From assembly GCF_001278705.1 (NCBI RefSeq), contig NZ_CP012600.1, positions 2,977,917-3,041,916 on the forward strand: a DNA stretch of 64,000 nt. The letters run 5' to 3'. The notes beneath the pieces are model-generated. The model was not told the DNA's origin. It was given only the letters and a program-made list of their open reading frames with translations, and did not search any database. The DNA is from Bacillus gobiensis. Its GTDB lineage: Bacteria; Bacillota; Bacilli; Bacillales; Bacillaceae. A program made the position numbers and the translations under genes. The stretch's first letter is position 1. Each line of letters begins with the position of its first letter. Positions 1-15,090 of the stretch are shown piece by piece.

Positions 1-616
1 ATTCGTTTGTATTTCCGACATCCATAAATTCGATAAATCGGAGGATTAGCCCTTGTTCTTTAAAATAATGAGCCATCGGGAGAATATCCTCTTCATTCAC
101 CCCTTTTTGGACGACCATATTGATTTTTACTCCTAAACCTGCCTTCCTGGCTGCTTCGATACCTTCCAGCACCTTTTTAATCGGGACACCGCGGCCGTTT
201 ATTCTTTTAAATCGGTCATCATCTAATGAATCGAGGCTGATCGTCACCCGGTTTAGACCGGCTTTTTTTAACCGCTCTGCATATATAGGGAGCAGCGTAC
301 CGTTGGTTGTCATCGCCAGATCGTTCAAACCTTCTATACGCGCTAGCATCTCTACTAATTGAGGCATATCCTTTCTCATTAAAGGCTCCCCGCCTGTCAG
401 ACGAATCTTTTCAACGCCAAACTTTTGAACGAATAAACGGGCAAGCCGCTCTAATTCTTCAAATGAGAGAAGTTCTTTTTTCTCAAGAAACGGATAATCC
501 GGTCCGAATATTTCAGCTGGCATACAATACGTACATCGTAAGTTGCAGCGGTCTGTGACAGATATTCTTAAGTCCCTGAGCGGACGGTTTAGTTGATCAG
601 TGATTGACTTTTCCAC
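1..616 (-). CDS. moaA: GTP 3',8-cyclase MoaA (3' end outside window)
   Basis: Radical-SAM enzyme for the first step of molybdenum cofactor synthesis, GTP to 3',8-cyclo-GTP. The visible 205 codons include the radical-SAM cluster motif CNLRCTYC (Cys24, Cys28, Cys31), the GGEP motif at about 75-78 that helps bind SAM, and the NGR segment of the family. The family is about 340 residues, so the C-terminal part with the second 4Fe-4S cluster lies beyond base 1. A GTG start at 614-616 is chosen because GGAGGTGA sits just upstream; no longer frame is needed. It is on the same strand as spoIID but a terminator-like hairpin separates them, so it is probably its own transcription unit. Confidence 0.95.
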   Translation of the reverse strand, partial: MEKSITDQLNRPLRDLRISVTDRCNLRCTYCMPAEIFGPDYPFLEKKELLSFEELERLARLFVQKFGVEKIRLTGGEPLMRKDMPQLVEMLARIEGLNDLAMTTNGTLLPIYAERLKKAGLNRVTISLDSLDDDRFKRINGRGVPIKKVLEGIEAARKAGLGVKINMVVQKGVNEEDILPMAHYFKEQGLILRFIEFMDVGNTNE

Positions 617-841
617 GAAGCTCACCTCCACTTTTTCTGTTCTTGATTGAACAATTTCTGACGAATCCGACAATTCTTCAGCAATTTTGTCATTGCAAGC
701 CGAAAAGCCTGTGCTTTCATCTATTGTAAACTGTCTCTGATAAGTTCTTCACATAACAAACTCGTTAATGTTAATTATTATAAAAGTGTTTTACATTACT
801 ATACTCGTACATCCATGGTTTTTTCAAGTTATGGACAGAAA

Positions 842-877
842 AAAACCGCTTATCTTTTGGATAAGATAAACGGTTTT
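842..877 (-). terminator. Rho-independent terminator after spoIID
   Basis: Read on the minus strand, an outer AAAACCG/CGGTTTT stem and an inner CTTATC/GATAAG stem (with a small bulge) are followed by a T-rich run. It begins four bases past the spoIID stop codon. Confidence 0.75.
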
Positions 878-880
878 AGG

Positions 881-1882
881 TTATTTTTTCGCCGTATACG
901 TGTTGAGGAATTGATCGGATGGAGAAATTTCCACCCCTTTATAATAATACTTCACTATTTCTTCCGCGGTCTTGCCATCTTCGGCCAAATAATGTGCACC
1001 GTACTGGCTCATTCCGATGCCATGCCCGAAACCCTTTGTAGTAATTGTGATCGTGTCATTATTTCGTACCCACTGAAAGTCAGCTGATCTTAACCCTAGC
1101 TTTTCACGAATTTCTCTTCCGGTTAAGCTTTTTCCATTGATGACTGCTGTGGCCACCCTTTTGCCTGGTGTACGTGCAGTAATTTCGCCAATGCTGTTCC
1201 CGTCCTTCAGATTTACGCCAAGCTTTTGTTCAAATTCTGCGACAGAGAACTTTTTTGTATCCTTAAATTTTGGTGATTTTTCATCCCAGCTGCTTTTTAC
1301 GCTTTTCAAATACTCGATTTTATTTTGCCAATAAGCTTCGGAATTTTCCGTATAACCATTGCTTGTAGAAAAGAATGAAGGTGAAATAGGCTTTCCATCA
1401 TATGTAAGGATTTTCCCCTGGGTAGAAGCAACCGCGTCTGTAACTTTTTTGATTTTCTTATCAAAATTTTTCTTCCATGCTTTCTTCAATTCGGAATTGT
1501 TTTTATAAACTTGAAACATTTGTGTATCATCGACAAGCGACCCTTTTGGCGAGCTTACTGCTTTATTACCGGTCATTTGCCTGACAATATAGGTTCTTGC
1601 CGCCAGCGCTTGAGCTTTTAGCGCTTCCTCTTCGAAATCTGCAGGCATTTCGGATGCGACGACTCCTATAACGTATTCCTCCAATGGAATATTTTCCACT
1701 TCCTGCTTTGCTGTTCGGTACACAGAAACCGAAACTGATGAATCTTCCAGCTTAGGTACCCCCTTAGCTTGATTTTTCGGTGCCGCTCCGTTCGAACCTT
1801 CATGGAAAGGTAGGACAAGGATCGTCGGGATGAGAAGAATGATTAGACTTAATCCTGATAGTACTAGTGCCAATTTTTTCAT
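881..1882 (-). CDS. spoIID: Stage II sporulation protein D, septal peptidoglycan lytic transglycosylase
   Basis: Membrane-anchored lytic transglycosylase that works with SpoIIP and SpoIIM to dissolve septal peptidoglycan and drive engulfment of the forespore. The 333-residue product has an N-terminal membrane anchor (about residues 4-25), the YVIGVVASEMP block with the probable catalytic Glu at 78, and the C-terminal GFGHGIGMSQYGA motif typical of the SpoIID family. A longer frame starts at 1921, but GGAGG lies 8 bases before the MKKLAL ATG, so the start at 1882 is preferred. It lies downstream of murAA; a terminator and a sigma-E-like promoter between them indicate separate mother-cell expression. 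Confidence 0.95.
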   Translation of the reverse strand: MKKLALVLSGLSLIILLIPTILVLPFHEGSNGAAPKNQAKGVPKLEDSSVSVSVYRTAKQEVENIPLEEYVIGVVASEMPADFEEEALKAQALAARTYIVRQMTGNKAVSSPKGSLVDDTQMFQVYKNNSELKKAWKKNFDKKIKKVTDAVASTQGKILTYDGKPISPSFFSTSNGYTENSEAYWQNKIEYLKSVKSSWDEKSPKFKDTKKFSVAEFEQKLGVNLKDGNSIGEITARTPGKRVATAVINGKSLTGREIREKLGLRSADFQWVRNNDTITITTKGFGHGIGMSQYGAHYLAEDGKTAEEIVKYYYKGVEISPSDQFLNTYTAKK

Positions 1883-1916
1883 AACAGCTGCCTCCATATT
1901 TTTTGTCTCTACTTTA

Positions 1917-1945
1917 TTCATATGGGGGAGGACAAGCTAATATGA
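1917..1945 (-). promoter_or_regulatory. Candidate sigma-E promoter of spoIID
   Basis: Minus strand TCATATT (-35 like, 1939-1945), a 14-base spacer, then CATATGAA (-10 like, 1917-1924). The spacing and the -35 fit the sigma-E consensus; the -10 is imperfect. B. subtilis spoIID is sigma-E dependent. Confidence 0.5.
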
Positions 1946-2032
1946 CATCCAGTCCTTTTTGCAGTCCGATTGTTTTCATTATTTACGTATTCTTTTTTGC
2001 AAAAAAGTGCATACTGTTTTTAATGACTTTGC

Positions 2033-2068
2033 AAAAAAATCAGCATGCCACTCGGGTGACATACTGAT
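2033..2068 (-). terminator. Rho-independent terminator after murAA
   Basis: On the minus strand a 13-base-pair stem (ATCAGTATGTCAC paired with GTGGCATGCTGAT, two G-U pairs, loop CCGA) is followed by seven T. Confidence 0.9.
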
Positions 2069-2119
2069 CTATAAAAAAATTATTGCGAGCAAATCAGATG
2101 GTACTTACGTGAACCCCAA

Positions 2120-3421
2120 TTATGCTTTTAAATCGGTTAAGCTCGTTAATTCAACGGCTGTTTCTTCAGTTACTCGTTCAATATCGGCTCCCAAGCCTGC
2201 AAGCTTGTTATGGAAATTGACATAGCCTCGATCTAAGTGCTTCAATTCGGTTACTCTTGTGTATCCATCAGCTGCCAGCCCGGCAAGAATAAGTGCGGCT
2301 CCAGCACGCAAATCGGTTGCAGCTACCTCTGCTCCTTGCAGAGGAACAGGACCATTGATAATAACCGAGCGACCTTCAATTTTGATATTACCATTCATGC
2401 GCCTAAATTCTTCTGCATGCATAAAACGGTTTTCAAACACAGTTTCTGTGATCATGCTCGTTCCGTTTGCGCATAATAGCAATGCCATCATCTGCGACTG
2501 CATATCAGTTGGAAATCCAGGATGCGGCATTGTTTTGATATCAATGGACTTTAATTGGTTGGGACCAATGACTCTGAGTCCCTCTCCTTCTTCGATAATG
2601 GTAACACCCATTTCCTGCATCTTTGCAATTAACGAGGTGAGATGTTCTGGAACTGCTCCTTGAACTAATACGTTTCCTTTCGTAATTGCAGCGGCTACCA
2701 TAAAAGTTCCTGCTTCAATTCGATCCGGGATAATCAGGTGATGAGTACCCTTAAGCTTTTCCACACCTTCAATTTTTATTGTACCAGTACCCGCACCGCG
2801 GATTTTTCCGCCCATAGCATTAATATAGTTAGCAAGATCCACTATTTCCGGCTCTTTTGCAACATTTTCAAGAATGGTAGTTCCCTTTGCCAAAGACGCA
2901 GCCATGATTAAGTTTTCCGTAGCCCCTACACTAGGAAAATCAAGATAAACCTTTGCACCTTTTAGTCTGCCGTTTACTTCGGCTTCAATAAATCCGTTTC
3001 CTACTTTAATCTCGGCTCCCATTGCTTCGAAGCCTTTAAGATGCTGATCAATCGGTCTTGAACCAATTGCACATCCCCCTGGCAGAGCTACTCTGGAACG
3101 GCCTGTGCGAGCAAGCAGCGGGCCCATTACAAGCACGGAAGCACGCATTTTACGTACATATTCAAATGGGGCTTCAGTGGTTAACTCATATGATGCATCA
3201 ATGACGACTTGATTGTTCTCAAAATGTACTTCTGCTCCTAAATGACGTAACACTTCATTAATTGTATATACATCGGAGAGCGTAGGCACATCACAAATTA
3301 CGCTTTTTTCTTCACTGGCTAATAAGGATGCAGCGATGACTGGCAAAACGGCATTTTTAGCTCCTTCAACTTTCACTGTACCGTTTAACTTATTACCGCC
3401 GCGGACGATGATTTTTTCCAA
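2120..3421 (-). CDS. murAA: UDP-N-acetylglucosamine 1-carboxyvinyltransferase MurAA
   Basis: Transfers enolpyruvate from PEP to UDP-GlcNAc, the first committed step of peptidoglycan synthesis; the target of fosfomycin. 433 residues, the normal family length. The active-site loop [11 protein letters not shown] carries the catalytic Cys117 and the substrate-contact segment [13 protein letters not shown] is at the N-terminus. A TTG start at 3421 (M-EKIIVRGG) is chosen because GGAGGGG lies just upstream and homologues start there; the frame is open to 3442. It follows ywmB closely. A second paralogue, murAB, lies at 33.3-34.6 kb in this window; two copies are usual in low-GC Gram-positives. Confidence 0.96.
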   Translation of the reverse strand: MEKIIVRGGNKLNGTVKVEGAKNAVLPVIAASLLASEEKSVICDVPTLSDVYTINEVLRHLGAEVHFENNQVVIDASYELTTEAPFEYVRKMRASVLVMGPLLARTGRSRVALPGGCAIGSRPIDQHLKGFEAMGAEIKVGNGFIEAEVNGRLKGAKVYLDFPSVGATENLIMAASLAKGTTILENVAKEPEIVDLANYINAMGGKIRGAGTGTIKIEGVEKLKGTHHLIIPDRIEAGTFMVAAAITKGNVLVQGAVPEHLTSLIAKMQEMGVTIIEEGEGLRVIGPNQLKSIDIKTMPHPGFPTDMQSQMMALLLCANGTSMITETVFENRFMHAEEFRRMNGNIKIEGRSVIINGPVPLQGAEVAATDLRAGAALILAGLAADGYTRVTELKHLDRGYVNFHNKLAGLGADIERVTEETAVELTSLTDLKA

Positions 3422-3453
3422 AGTATTCCCCTCCGCGTCCATAATTCTATATA

Positions 3454-4194
3454 TTAATATTCAGACGTTACGATTGGTGTTCCAATCACAATCATATGTT
3501 TTCCGCCCATTCCTGAGCTTCGAATCGCGATCTGCAGATTCATTTTATGATCAGCAGTCGATATATAATTTTTCCATCTCGTTGTATAAGCTGATATTGA
3601 TACGAAATTTGGTTCATTTAGCTGTTCAACCGGCTCGGCAGAAAATTCATCTGCTAAATCTTTTGCTTTTTTTTGCAAAACAATATTCATCATACCATTT
3701 AACTCGCCTTTAAGACAAGAAAAAATTGTAACCTTCTCTTGAAGTATGTCGTAAACTTTCCGTTCAAACTGCTCATATGTATGACTCCAGTTATCCCGTA
3801 CAAATGCTCCTGATTGCTCATACAATAAGTACGAGCTTGATGAATCGTTTTTGAGGGTTGAAACGAGCTGTAATTTCATGGTTGTCTGATTTTTTTCGTT
3901 ATATAATATGCCTGTCGCCTTGACAACATGATCTTCTTCTTTTATCGACCACTTATATTGACGATATTGGGTCTCTAAATGTTTCATTTTTCGAAAAAAA
4001 TCTTTTCTGTTCAACTGTAAGTTTTTCTTTGCATACAGTGTCCATTCCGTAATATCGGTGTCGTGTTTTTCCAATGCCTTTGCTAACTGGGAAAGCGGCG
4101 TTTCCTCTTTGGCCTGTAAGCTATGAACCACAATTATCGTGCCAATAAGAATAAGTGCAAAAACAAATGTTGATTTGAATTTATTTTTTACCAT
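3454..4194 (-). CDS. ywmB: YwmB family protein, predicted exported
   Basis: 246-residue protein of the YwmB family, function not established. An N-terminal hydrophobic segment (about residues 8-26) followed by a positively and negatively charged soluble part suggests a signal anchor and an extracytoplasmic domain. It sits between ywzB and murAA as in B. subtilis and ends 32 bases before the murAA start, so the two are likely co-transcribed. Assignment rests mainly on position, size and overall character of the sequence. No catalytic motif is visible. Confidence 0.85.
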   Translation of the reverse strand: MVKNKFKSTFVFALILIGTIIVVHSLQAKEETPLSQLAKALEKHDTDITEWTLYAKKNLQLNRKDFFRKMKHLETQYRQYKWSIKEEDHVVKATGILYNEKNQTTMKLQLVSTLKNDSSSSYLLYEQSGAFVRDNWSHTYEQFERKVYDILQEKVTIFSCLKGELNGMMNIVLQKKAKDLADEFSAEPVEQLNEPNFVSISAYTTRWKNYISTADHKMNLQIAIRSSGMGGKHMIVIGTPIVTSEY

Positions 4195-4350
4195 TTCGAA
4201 TCATCCTCTCCTACTATCCATTCTTGCTCAGATAGCAGGAAAGCATACGTGGAAATCCTCGTCAAAACCCTTGTCGATTTGACGAATTGTGCTATATCCG
4301 TTAATTACCTTATACCCTAAAGGGCCTATTCAAAAACCTTTAGGGTTCTT

Positions 4351-4581
4351 CTAAAAAAGATAGGGAAGCTGTTGTGAATAATTTAAATAATCCAGGAAAA
4401 AATCACTTACAGTTGAACCGATCGCAATTGTCAGCAAAATCATAAGAAGCCTGGCCTGCACAATCATGCCTTTTCTAATGAGAGGATCGATGTTGACTGA
4501 TTGAAGAGCCCACCAAGTGATTGCGAAAAAGACGAGGTGGACAATCATCCCAACGATAGCTTGTTGAGCGAGTATTTCCAT
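4351..4581 (-). CDS. ywzB: DUF1146 small membrane protein YwzB
   Basis: 76-residue protein with two hydrophobic segments (about 8-28 and 44-62) around a conserved-looking charged loop with IDPLIRKG. This is the DUF1146/YwzB family found downstream of the ATP synthase operon in Bacillus; its function is unknown. GGAGG lies ahead of the ATG. The ATP-operon terminator lies upstream, so it probably belongs with ywmB-murAA or has its own promoter. Confidence 0.85.
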   Translation of the reverse strand: MEILAQQAIVGMIVHLVFFAITWWALQSVNIDPLIRKGMIVQARLLMILLTIAIGSTVSDFFLDYLNYSQQLPYLF

Positions 4582-4692
4582 TTCCTTAGCCTCCTTGAAT
4601 TGCCCTTTCCTAGTATATTAGTAAGAGGGATAAAGATGATAAAATGATTATTGTCAGAATGTTTTAACAATGAGGGGGTATATGAAATACTT

Positions 4693-4719
4693 AAAAAAGG
4701 CAGTCCGTTATGGACCGCC
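4693..4719 (-). terminator. Terminator of the ATP synthase operon
   Basis: Minus strand GGCGGTCC-loop-GGACTGCC followed by six T, located about 150 bases after the atpC stop. A classical intrinsic terminator. Confidence 0.9.
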
Positions 4720-4865
4720 CCTGTTCACGATGAGAAATCCCATCGTAATATTGCATTAACGGGCAGTAAGAACTTACTAGATTGCCCGATCGGTTCATCT
4801 AACAATCAGATTCAAGAACGAGGCAAAACAAAGTATGTCGAACCCCTGCTGATTGAAGGTTTACC

Positions 4866-5276
<411 letters not shown>

Positions 5277-5286
5277 CTAGGACGGT

Positions 5287-7597
<2,311 letters not shown>

Positions 7598-7678
7598 TCA
7601 CCACCTTATTTTTGCGTTCTCGTATTTTTTGAAAAGAGAGAAAAAGATCACTGCTTTTTCTCATCTTTTTAATTCAGT

Positions 7679-9187
<1,509 letters not shown>

Positions 9188-9203
9188 TTAGGTTTCACCC
9201 CTT

Positions 9204-9749
9204 CTACGATATTTCTCCTGACAGCTGACGTTCGATACGGGCTAATTTGCCGCTGATACTGCCGTCATAGATTCGGTTTCCAATGCGGATTTTCACACCG
9301 CCTATTAAATCCGGATCGATCTCGTTGCGTACGCGAAGAGAGAAAACTCCGGCTTTTTTTGCAAAAACTTCAGATAGAGCGGTAAGCTCTTTTTCCTGTA
9401 ACGGCTTTATTGAATAGACGATTGCATCTTCTCGTTCGCGAATCTTATTCGCAAGACTGGAGAAGTCCACGGCAAGCTCAGGAATTGCCCGTATTCTGTG
9501 GCGGTCTATCATTAAAAACAATGTGTTAAGAACCGGTTCAGATATGGCTGCAAACGACTTTTTGATCAGCGTTTTTTTTGATTCGGCGGAAACTTTAGGA
9601 TTGAGTAACAGGTTTATTAGCTGATTTTCAGCCAAAAACACCTCTCTCACAACCTGAAGTTCTTCTTCAATTTCGTTTAAAGCAGAGCGTTTAAGCGCAA
9701 TCTCAAACAAAGCAGTTGCGTATGGCTTGCTGATATCTGATCCGCTCAT
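9204..9749 (-). CDS. atpH: F1Fo ATP synthase delta subunit
   Basis: 181-residue OSCP/delta subunit that ties the peripheral stalk (AtpF) to the top of F1. The N-terminal [13 protein letters not shown] motif and the C-terminal [13 protein letters not shown] motif are typical of the family. Its ATG overlaps the atpF stop codon (ATGA), indicating translational coupling. Confidence 0.96.
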   Translation of the reverse strand: MSGSDISKPYATALFEIALKRSALNEIEEELQVVREVFLAENQLINLLLNPKVSAESKKTLIKKSFAAISEPVLNTLFLMIDRHRIRAIPELAVDFSSLANKIREREDAIVYSIKPLQEKELTALSEVFAKKAGVFSLRVRNEIDPDLIGGVKIRIGNRIYDGSISGKLARIERQLSGEIS

Positions 9750-10267
9750 CGGCTTTCTCCGATTTCTTTCAGGTAATCCTGAATCAGCTGCTCTTGGGCT
9801 TGTTCATCAAGCTCTTTTTCAATAACCTTCGAGGCAACCAAGACAGACAAGGAAGCAACCTGTTCACGCAGCGCTGAAACTGCCTGCTCTCTTTCCTTGA
9901 CAATCTCTTGTTTCGCTGATTCCTTTAAACGCTCTGATTCATTACGTGCTGCTTGGATAATCTCGCTTTTTTGCTGTTCACCCAGCTTTTTCGCATTCTC
10001 GATCAGGCTTTGAGACTCTGCTCTCGCCTTTTTCAAAAGCTCCTGCTGCTCTTCAATCATCTGCTTCGCTTCCGCATTTCGTTTTTCAGCGGACGTAATC
10101 TCGCTGGCAATATGATCCTCACGCTGCTTCATCACATTCAAAAGCGGCTTTAAAGCATATATTTTCAGCAGCCACAGCAATACCAAGAAGGCTGCTATTT
10201 GAAATAAGATATCTCCGCCGTTAAAATCTAACCCACCGGCTCCTAAAACCAAAGGTGCTTTTACCAT
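9746..10267 (-). CDS. atpF: F1Fo ATP synthase subunit b
   Basis: 174-residue peripheral-stalk subunit: one N-terminal membrane helix (about residues 18-36, with [18 protein letters not shown]) followed by a long charged, Ala/Glu/Gln-rich coiled coil. The frame is open upstream to 10333, but that ATG has no ribosome binding site; the ATG at 10267 (MVKAPLVLG) gives the family's normal length, although the GGGAG upstream is rather far (14 bases). Overlaps atpH by 4 bases. Confidence 0.93.
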   Translation of the reverse strand: MVKAPLVLGAGGLDFNGGDILFQIAAFLVLLWLLKIYALKPLLNVMKQREDHIASEITSAEKRNAEAKQMIEEQQELLKKARAESQSLIENAKKLGEQQKSEIIQAARNESERLKESAKQEIVKEREQAVSALREQVASLSVLVASKVIEKELDEQAQEQLIQDYLKEIGESR

Positions 10268-10396
10268 CGTTCTAACGTCAACTCCCTTCCACAGTCTTAG
10301 CTGAATTCTATGGATTTCGATTTCATCATACATAAAGGAATGGCGAAGGTTCGCTTGGAATGTTCTTCGCCATCTCGTTTTTCATATAAGGCTTTC

Positions 10397-10654
<258 letters not shown>

Positions 10655-10658
10655 CTAA

Positions 10659-11784
<1,126 letters not shown>

Positions 11785-11787
11785 CTA

Positions 11788-12045
11788 CTACTCAGTCTCC
11801 TGATGAAAATATTGTGTTTCTCCGGGGAATAGTCTGCAGGAAAAACCCTTACAGAAAAACCCAGATGAAGAATAAAGTGCTTTTAACAAAGGTGAAAATA
11901 AAACCAACCATCCAGCCATCTCCCCATAAAAGGCAGCAGCCACATTCGAAAGATTTAATAATAGGCCAAAAGCCATACGGATGATGAGGTTTATTCTCAT
12001 AAAAAAGGGCATATACCAGGGGAGTTAAAGGGGGTATGAAAACCT
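11788..12045 (-). pseudogene. Probable decayed atpZ upstream of atpI
   Basis: No intact family protein is encoded here, but AtpZ-like pieces appear in successive different reading frames: HPYGF in one, AFGLLLNLSNVAAAFYG in a second, GRWLDGWF (compare the AtpZ signature GRWLD) in the third, STLFFIWVFL back in the first, and a Gly/Phe-rich tail in the second, ending directly at atpI. AtpZ is a short two-helix protein usually encoded immediately before atpI, so the position fits. One frame is open for 74 codons (11788-12012), but it lacks a ribosome binding site and its second half does not look like a membrane protein. At least three frame changes would be needed, so decay is likelier than sequencing error. 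Confidence 0.5.
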
Positions 12046-12275
12046 TATCAAATTACCCTTGTTTAGCATACAATAGCGCCTATTGTATGTCAATCTGTTT
12101 AAAGTTAAAAAACCGTTCGCATCTAAAGGCTACACAGAATGTTCACATTTTTAGCAAAAACAGAATTGTACAAGTTCACTGCCTATTCTTTTTTGTGCGA
12201 ACTACTTACAGGTAATGACATTGATCGAGACGTTCGACCCGATAATATCATTCTCCTAAATCATTTTAGAACATA
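12046..12275. other. Regulatory intergenic region between upp and the atp operon
   Basis: Together with the atpZ relic there is no functional gene between atpI and upp. This part holds the atp promoter with its palindrome (12065-12093). I see no gene or other repeat in the remainder. Confidence 0.6.
12065..12093 (-). promoter_or_regulatory. Sigma-A promoter of the atp operon with an embedded inverted repeat
   Basis: Minus strand TTGACA (12088-12093), exactly 17 bases, then TATGCT (12065-12070). The spacer and hexamer edges form a perfect inverted repeat: CATACAATAG, three bases, CTATTGTATG (12067-12089). This is the only strong promoter seen upstream of atpI. The repeat is placed where a bound repressor would block polymerase. 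Confidence 0.8.
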
Positions 12276-12307
12276 AAAAAGAGAGACAGGCCAAGCCTCA
12301 TCCCTCT
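12276..12307 (-). terminator. Terminator after upp
   Basis: Minus strand AGAGGGATGAGGC/GCCTGTCTCTCT imperfect stem followed by a T run, about 20 bases after the upp stop codon. Confidence 0.8.
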
Positions 12308-12326
12308 AAATACCATCTTTTTCCCG

Positions 12327-12956
12327 TTACTTCGTTCCAAACATGCGGTCTCCTGCATCACCAAGTCCGGGAATGATGTATCCTTTTTCATTCAGCTTTT
12401 CATCGAGTGCTGCGATATAAATGTCAACGTCAGGGTGATACTTTTGAACTTCTTCTACACCTTCCGGGGCTGCAATTAAGCACATAAAGCGAAGATTTTT
12501 CGCTCCTCTTTTTTTCATGCTGTTCAAAGCTTCAACCGCAGATCCTCCTGTCGCAAGCATTGGATCGACAACGATAAATTCGCGTTCTTCGACGTCAGAT
12601 GGAAGCTTGACGTAATATTCAATCGGCTTTAGCGTCTTAGGATCACGATAAAGTCCGACGTGGCCTACTTTCGCAGCAGGTATCAGCTTTAGAATGCCGT
12701 CAATCATTCCCAGCCCCGCTCTTAAAATCGGAACGACTCCCAGCTTCTTTCCGGAAATGACTCTGGATTTTGCCTTCTGAACCGGTGTTTGTACGTCCAC
12801 CTCTTCCGTTGACAAATCTCTTGTTATTTCAAAAGCCATTAAAGTAGCAACTTCGTCCACCAATTCTCTGAATTCTTTTGTTCCCGTATTTACATCACGG
12901 ATGTATGTAAGCTTATGCTGAATCAACGGATGATCAAACACATATACCTTTCCCAC
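12327..12956 (-). CDS. upp: Uracil phosphoribosyltransferase
   Basis: Salvage enzyme converting uracil and PRPP to UMP. 209 residues; PRPP-binding loop [12 protein letters not shown] at 129-140 and the C-terminal uracil-binding [13 protein letters not shown] segment. Start GTG at 12956 behind AAGGAG. It stands between glyA and the atp operon, as in B. subtilis. A glyA terminator lies upstream, so it likely has its own promoter. Confidence 0.97.
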   Translation of the reverse strand: MGKVYVFDHPLIQHKLTYIRDVNTGTKEFRELVDEVATLMAFEITRDLSTEEVDVQTPVQKAKSRVISGKKLGVVPILRAGLGMIDGILKLIPAAKVGHVGLYRDPKTLKPIEYYVKLPSDVEEREFIVVDPMLATGGSAVEALNSMKKRGAKNLRFMCLIAAPEGVEEVQKYHPDVDIYIAALDEKLNEKGYIIPGLGDAGDRMFGTK

Positions 12957-13070
12957 TATCCTTCACTCCTTCTTATTAAGCAGCAGGCCGCTCTCATCTT
13001 ACACTTCAATTGATTCTACAAAAAAAGACAACAGTTTTCAACGATTGAGTGAAATAGGCATTTTTTTCTA

Positions 13071-13107
13071 AATAAAAACCTGATTTCCTTTTACAGAAAT
13101 CAGGTTA
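13071..13107 (-). terminator. Terminator after glyA
   Basis: Perfect 11-base-pair stem AACCTGATTTC/GAAATCAGGTT with an 8-base loop, then a T-rich run on the minus strand. Confidence 0.9.
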
Positions 13108-13113
13108 ATTTTC

Positions 13114-14361
13114 TTAATAATCAATTTCAGAATAAAGCGGGAATTTTTCTGTCAAAGACTCTACGCGTTGTGCAGCTTCTTTAAGTTTTTCTTCGTCTTC
13201 CGGATTTTTAAGGGCTAGTGAAATAATTGCCGCGATTTCATCCATCGCTTCTAAGTCAAAGCCTCTCGCTGTCACTGCAGCTGTTCCGATGCGAATTCCG
13301 CTTGTTACAAATGGGCTTTCCGGGTCAAAAGGTATTGTGTTTTTGTTTACGGTAATTCCAATCTCATCAAGCACATGTTCAGCAGTTTTTCCGGTAATGC
13401 CCAACGATCTGACATCAAGCAATACTAAATGGTTGTCCGTTCCGCCGGAAACAAGCTGGATTTCTTCTTTTAACAAAGCCTCTGCCAGTCTGTTCGCATT
13501 TTCAACGACTTGTTTTGAATAGTCTTTAAATTCGTTTGTTAATGCTTCTCCGAACGAAACTGCCTTTGCAGCAATAACGTGCATCAGCGGTCCGCCTTGG
13601 ATTCCAGGGAAAATTGACTTATCAATCTTTTTGCCGAATTCTTCCTTACATAGGATCATGCCGCCGCGAGGTCCGCGCAATGTTTTGTGAGTAGTCGTTG
13701 TAACAAAGTGGGCATGAGGAACCGGGTTCGGATGAAGTCCTGTGGCGACAAGGCCGGCGATATGAGCCATATCAACCATAAAATACGCCCCAACTTCGTC
13801 TGCTATCTCACGGAATTTTTCAAAATCGATGACGCGTGGATAAGCACTTGCACCAGCAACAATCAATTTAGGTTTATGTTTAAGGGCTTTTTCACGGACA
13901 TCCTGATAATCAATAATGTGGGTATCCTTGTCTACTCCGTATTCAATGAAGTTGTACTGTACACCGCTGAAATTAACAGGGCTGCCGTGTGTCAAATGTC
14001 CGCCGTGAGAAAGATTCATACCGAGCACTGTATCGCCAGGCTCTAAAATTGTAAAATATACTGCCATATTGGCTTGAGCGCCTGAATGAGGCTGAACATT
14101 TACATACTCTGCACCGAATATTTCCTTCGCACGATCTCTGGCAATATCCTCTACAACATCAACATATTCACAGCCGCCGTAATATCTTTTTCCGGGATAT
14201 CCTTCGGCATATTTATTCGTTAAGACGGATCCTTGAGCTTCCATCACAGCCTCAGATACGAAGTTTTCAGAAGCAATCAATTCAATTTTAGACTGCTGGC
14301 GCTTACGCTCATTCTGAATCGATTGAAACACTTGCTTGTCTTGCTCAGGTAAATATTTCAT
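13114..14361 (-). CDS. glyA: Serine hydroxymethyltransferase
   Basis: PLP enzyme interconverting serine and glycine while loading one-carbon units onto tetrahydrofolate. 415 residues. The PLP lysine is Lys226 in [14 protein letters not shown]; the PHSGAQAN and IELIASENF folate/PLP motifs are present. ATG at 14361 is favoured (GGAGAGG upstream); a TTG two codons earlier is possible. Preceded by its own promoter and a PurR-type operator. Confidence 0.97.
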   Translation of the reverse strand: MKYLPEQDKQVFQSIQNERKRQQSKIELIASENFVSEAVMEAQGSVLTNKYAEGYPGKRYYGGCEYVDVVEDIARDRAKEIFGAEYVNVQPHSGAQANMAVYFTILEPGDTVLGMNLSHGGHLTHGSPVNFSGVQYNFIEYGVDKDTHIIDYQDVREKALKHKPKLIVAGASAYPRVIDFEKFREIADEVGAYFMVDMAHIAGLVATGLHPNPVPHAHFVTTTTHKTLRGPRGGMILCKEEFGKKIDKSIFPGIQGGPLMHVIAAKAVSFGEALTNEFKDYSKQVVENANRLAEALLKEEIQLVSGGTDNHLVLLDVRSLGITGKTAEHVLDEIGITVNKNTIPFDPESPFVTSGIRIGTAAVTARGFDLEAMDEIAAIISLALKNPEDEEKLKEAAQRVESLTEKFPLYSEIDY

Positions 14362-14414
14362 ATGCAAATTCCTCTCCTATCGACATCCGTGTTGTCATAT
14401 TTTATTCCATAACT

Positions 14415-14444
14415 ATTGTACATGTTTTTTCTGCAAAATGTAAA
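14415..14444 (-). promoter_or_regulatory. Sigma-A promoter of glyA
   Basis: Minus strand TTTACA (14439-14444), 18-base spacer, TACAAT (14415-14420), about 50 bases before the glyA start. Confidence 0.65.
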
Positions 14445-14476
14445 AGTTTTTTTAAAATAATTGCATTTTCAACCCC

Positions 14477-14521
14477 AAAACCGAATATTAGAATAAAATA
14501 AAATAATGATAGTTCGTTATT
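14477..14521 (-). promoter_or_regulatory. PurR-type operator upstream of glyA
   Basis: Two inverted PurBox-like elements: AAAACCGAATATT at 14477-14489 (plus strand) and AATAACGAACTAT at 14509-14521 (minus strand). Each differs at one position from AWWWCCGAACWWT, the Bacillus PurBox. They lie about 33 bases upstream of the -35, the usual PurR arrangement. glyA belongs to the PurR regulon in B. subtilis. The 19-base gap is slightly longer than usual. Confidence 0.65.
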
Positions 14522-14538
14522 CAATAGGATCCAGCAAA

Positions 14539-15078
14539 TTATTTCAAATAAACGGCTCGTTCACCGCCGATTAATTTCGGACGTGTTCGCGCCACGGTGA
14601 GGTGGGCGGATCCCAGTGAACGTACAGAAAGCCGGACCGGAACCGCTACATGTTTTAAATGCATGCCGATAAAGGTATCTCCAATGTCGATCCCAGCATC
14701 TGCCTGAATGTGCTCTACAAGAACCGGCTCATCCATGTTTTGATACGCATACGCAGCCATTGAACCTCCTGCGCGTTTAACAGGTATTGCAGAAACGACA
14801 GGGAGGTTTCTTGCAGCAGCTATTTTTTCTTCAACGACGATTGCACGGTTCAAATGCTCACAGCATTGAAAAGCGACTTCAACCCCAGTTTCCTTTTTCA
14901 GTTTGGCAAGCCCTTGAAAAATAATCTCCGCAATCTCTTCACTTCCGGAAGTCCCTATATGTTCTCCAGCTATTTCACTCGTACTGCATCCAATAACAAT
15001 CAGCTGATTTTCCTTTAAGCTTGTCTTCTCCTGAAATTCATTGAGGATTAAAAGCCAATCCTGCTGCAGGTTTTGCAT
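14539..15078 (-). CDS. ywlG: UPF0340 family protein YwlG
   Basis: Conserved protein of the UPF0340/TIGR01440 family, function unknown; 179 residues from the ATG at 15078. The frame opens two ATGs earlier, but AAAGG is best spaced to the chosen one. Conserved-looking segments are [20 protein letters not shown] near residues 26-45 and [15 protein letters not shown]. Lies 12 bases after rpiB in the ywlE-rpiB-ywlG order seen in B. subtilis. Confidence 0.88.
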   Translation of the reverse strand: MQNLQQDWLLILNEFQEKTSLKENQLIVIGCSTSEIAGEHIGTSGSEEIAEIIFQGLAKLKKETGVEVAFQCCEHLNRAIVVEEKIAAARNLPVVSAIPVKRAGGSMAAYAYQNMDEPVLVEHIQADAGIDIGDTFIGMHLKHVAVPVRLSVRSLGSAHLTVARTRPKLIGGERAVYLK

Positions 15079-15090
15079 GCTCATCATCCT

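Noticed and set aside
4314..4346. Hairpin ACCCTAAAGG/CCTTTAGGGT after ywzB
   Set aside because: Good stem but long loop and no T tract on either side; not listed as a terminator.
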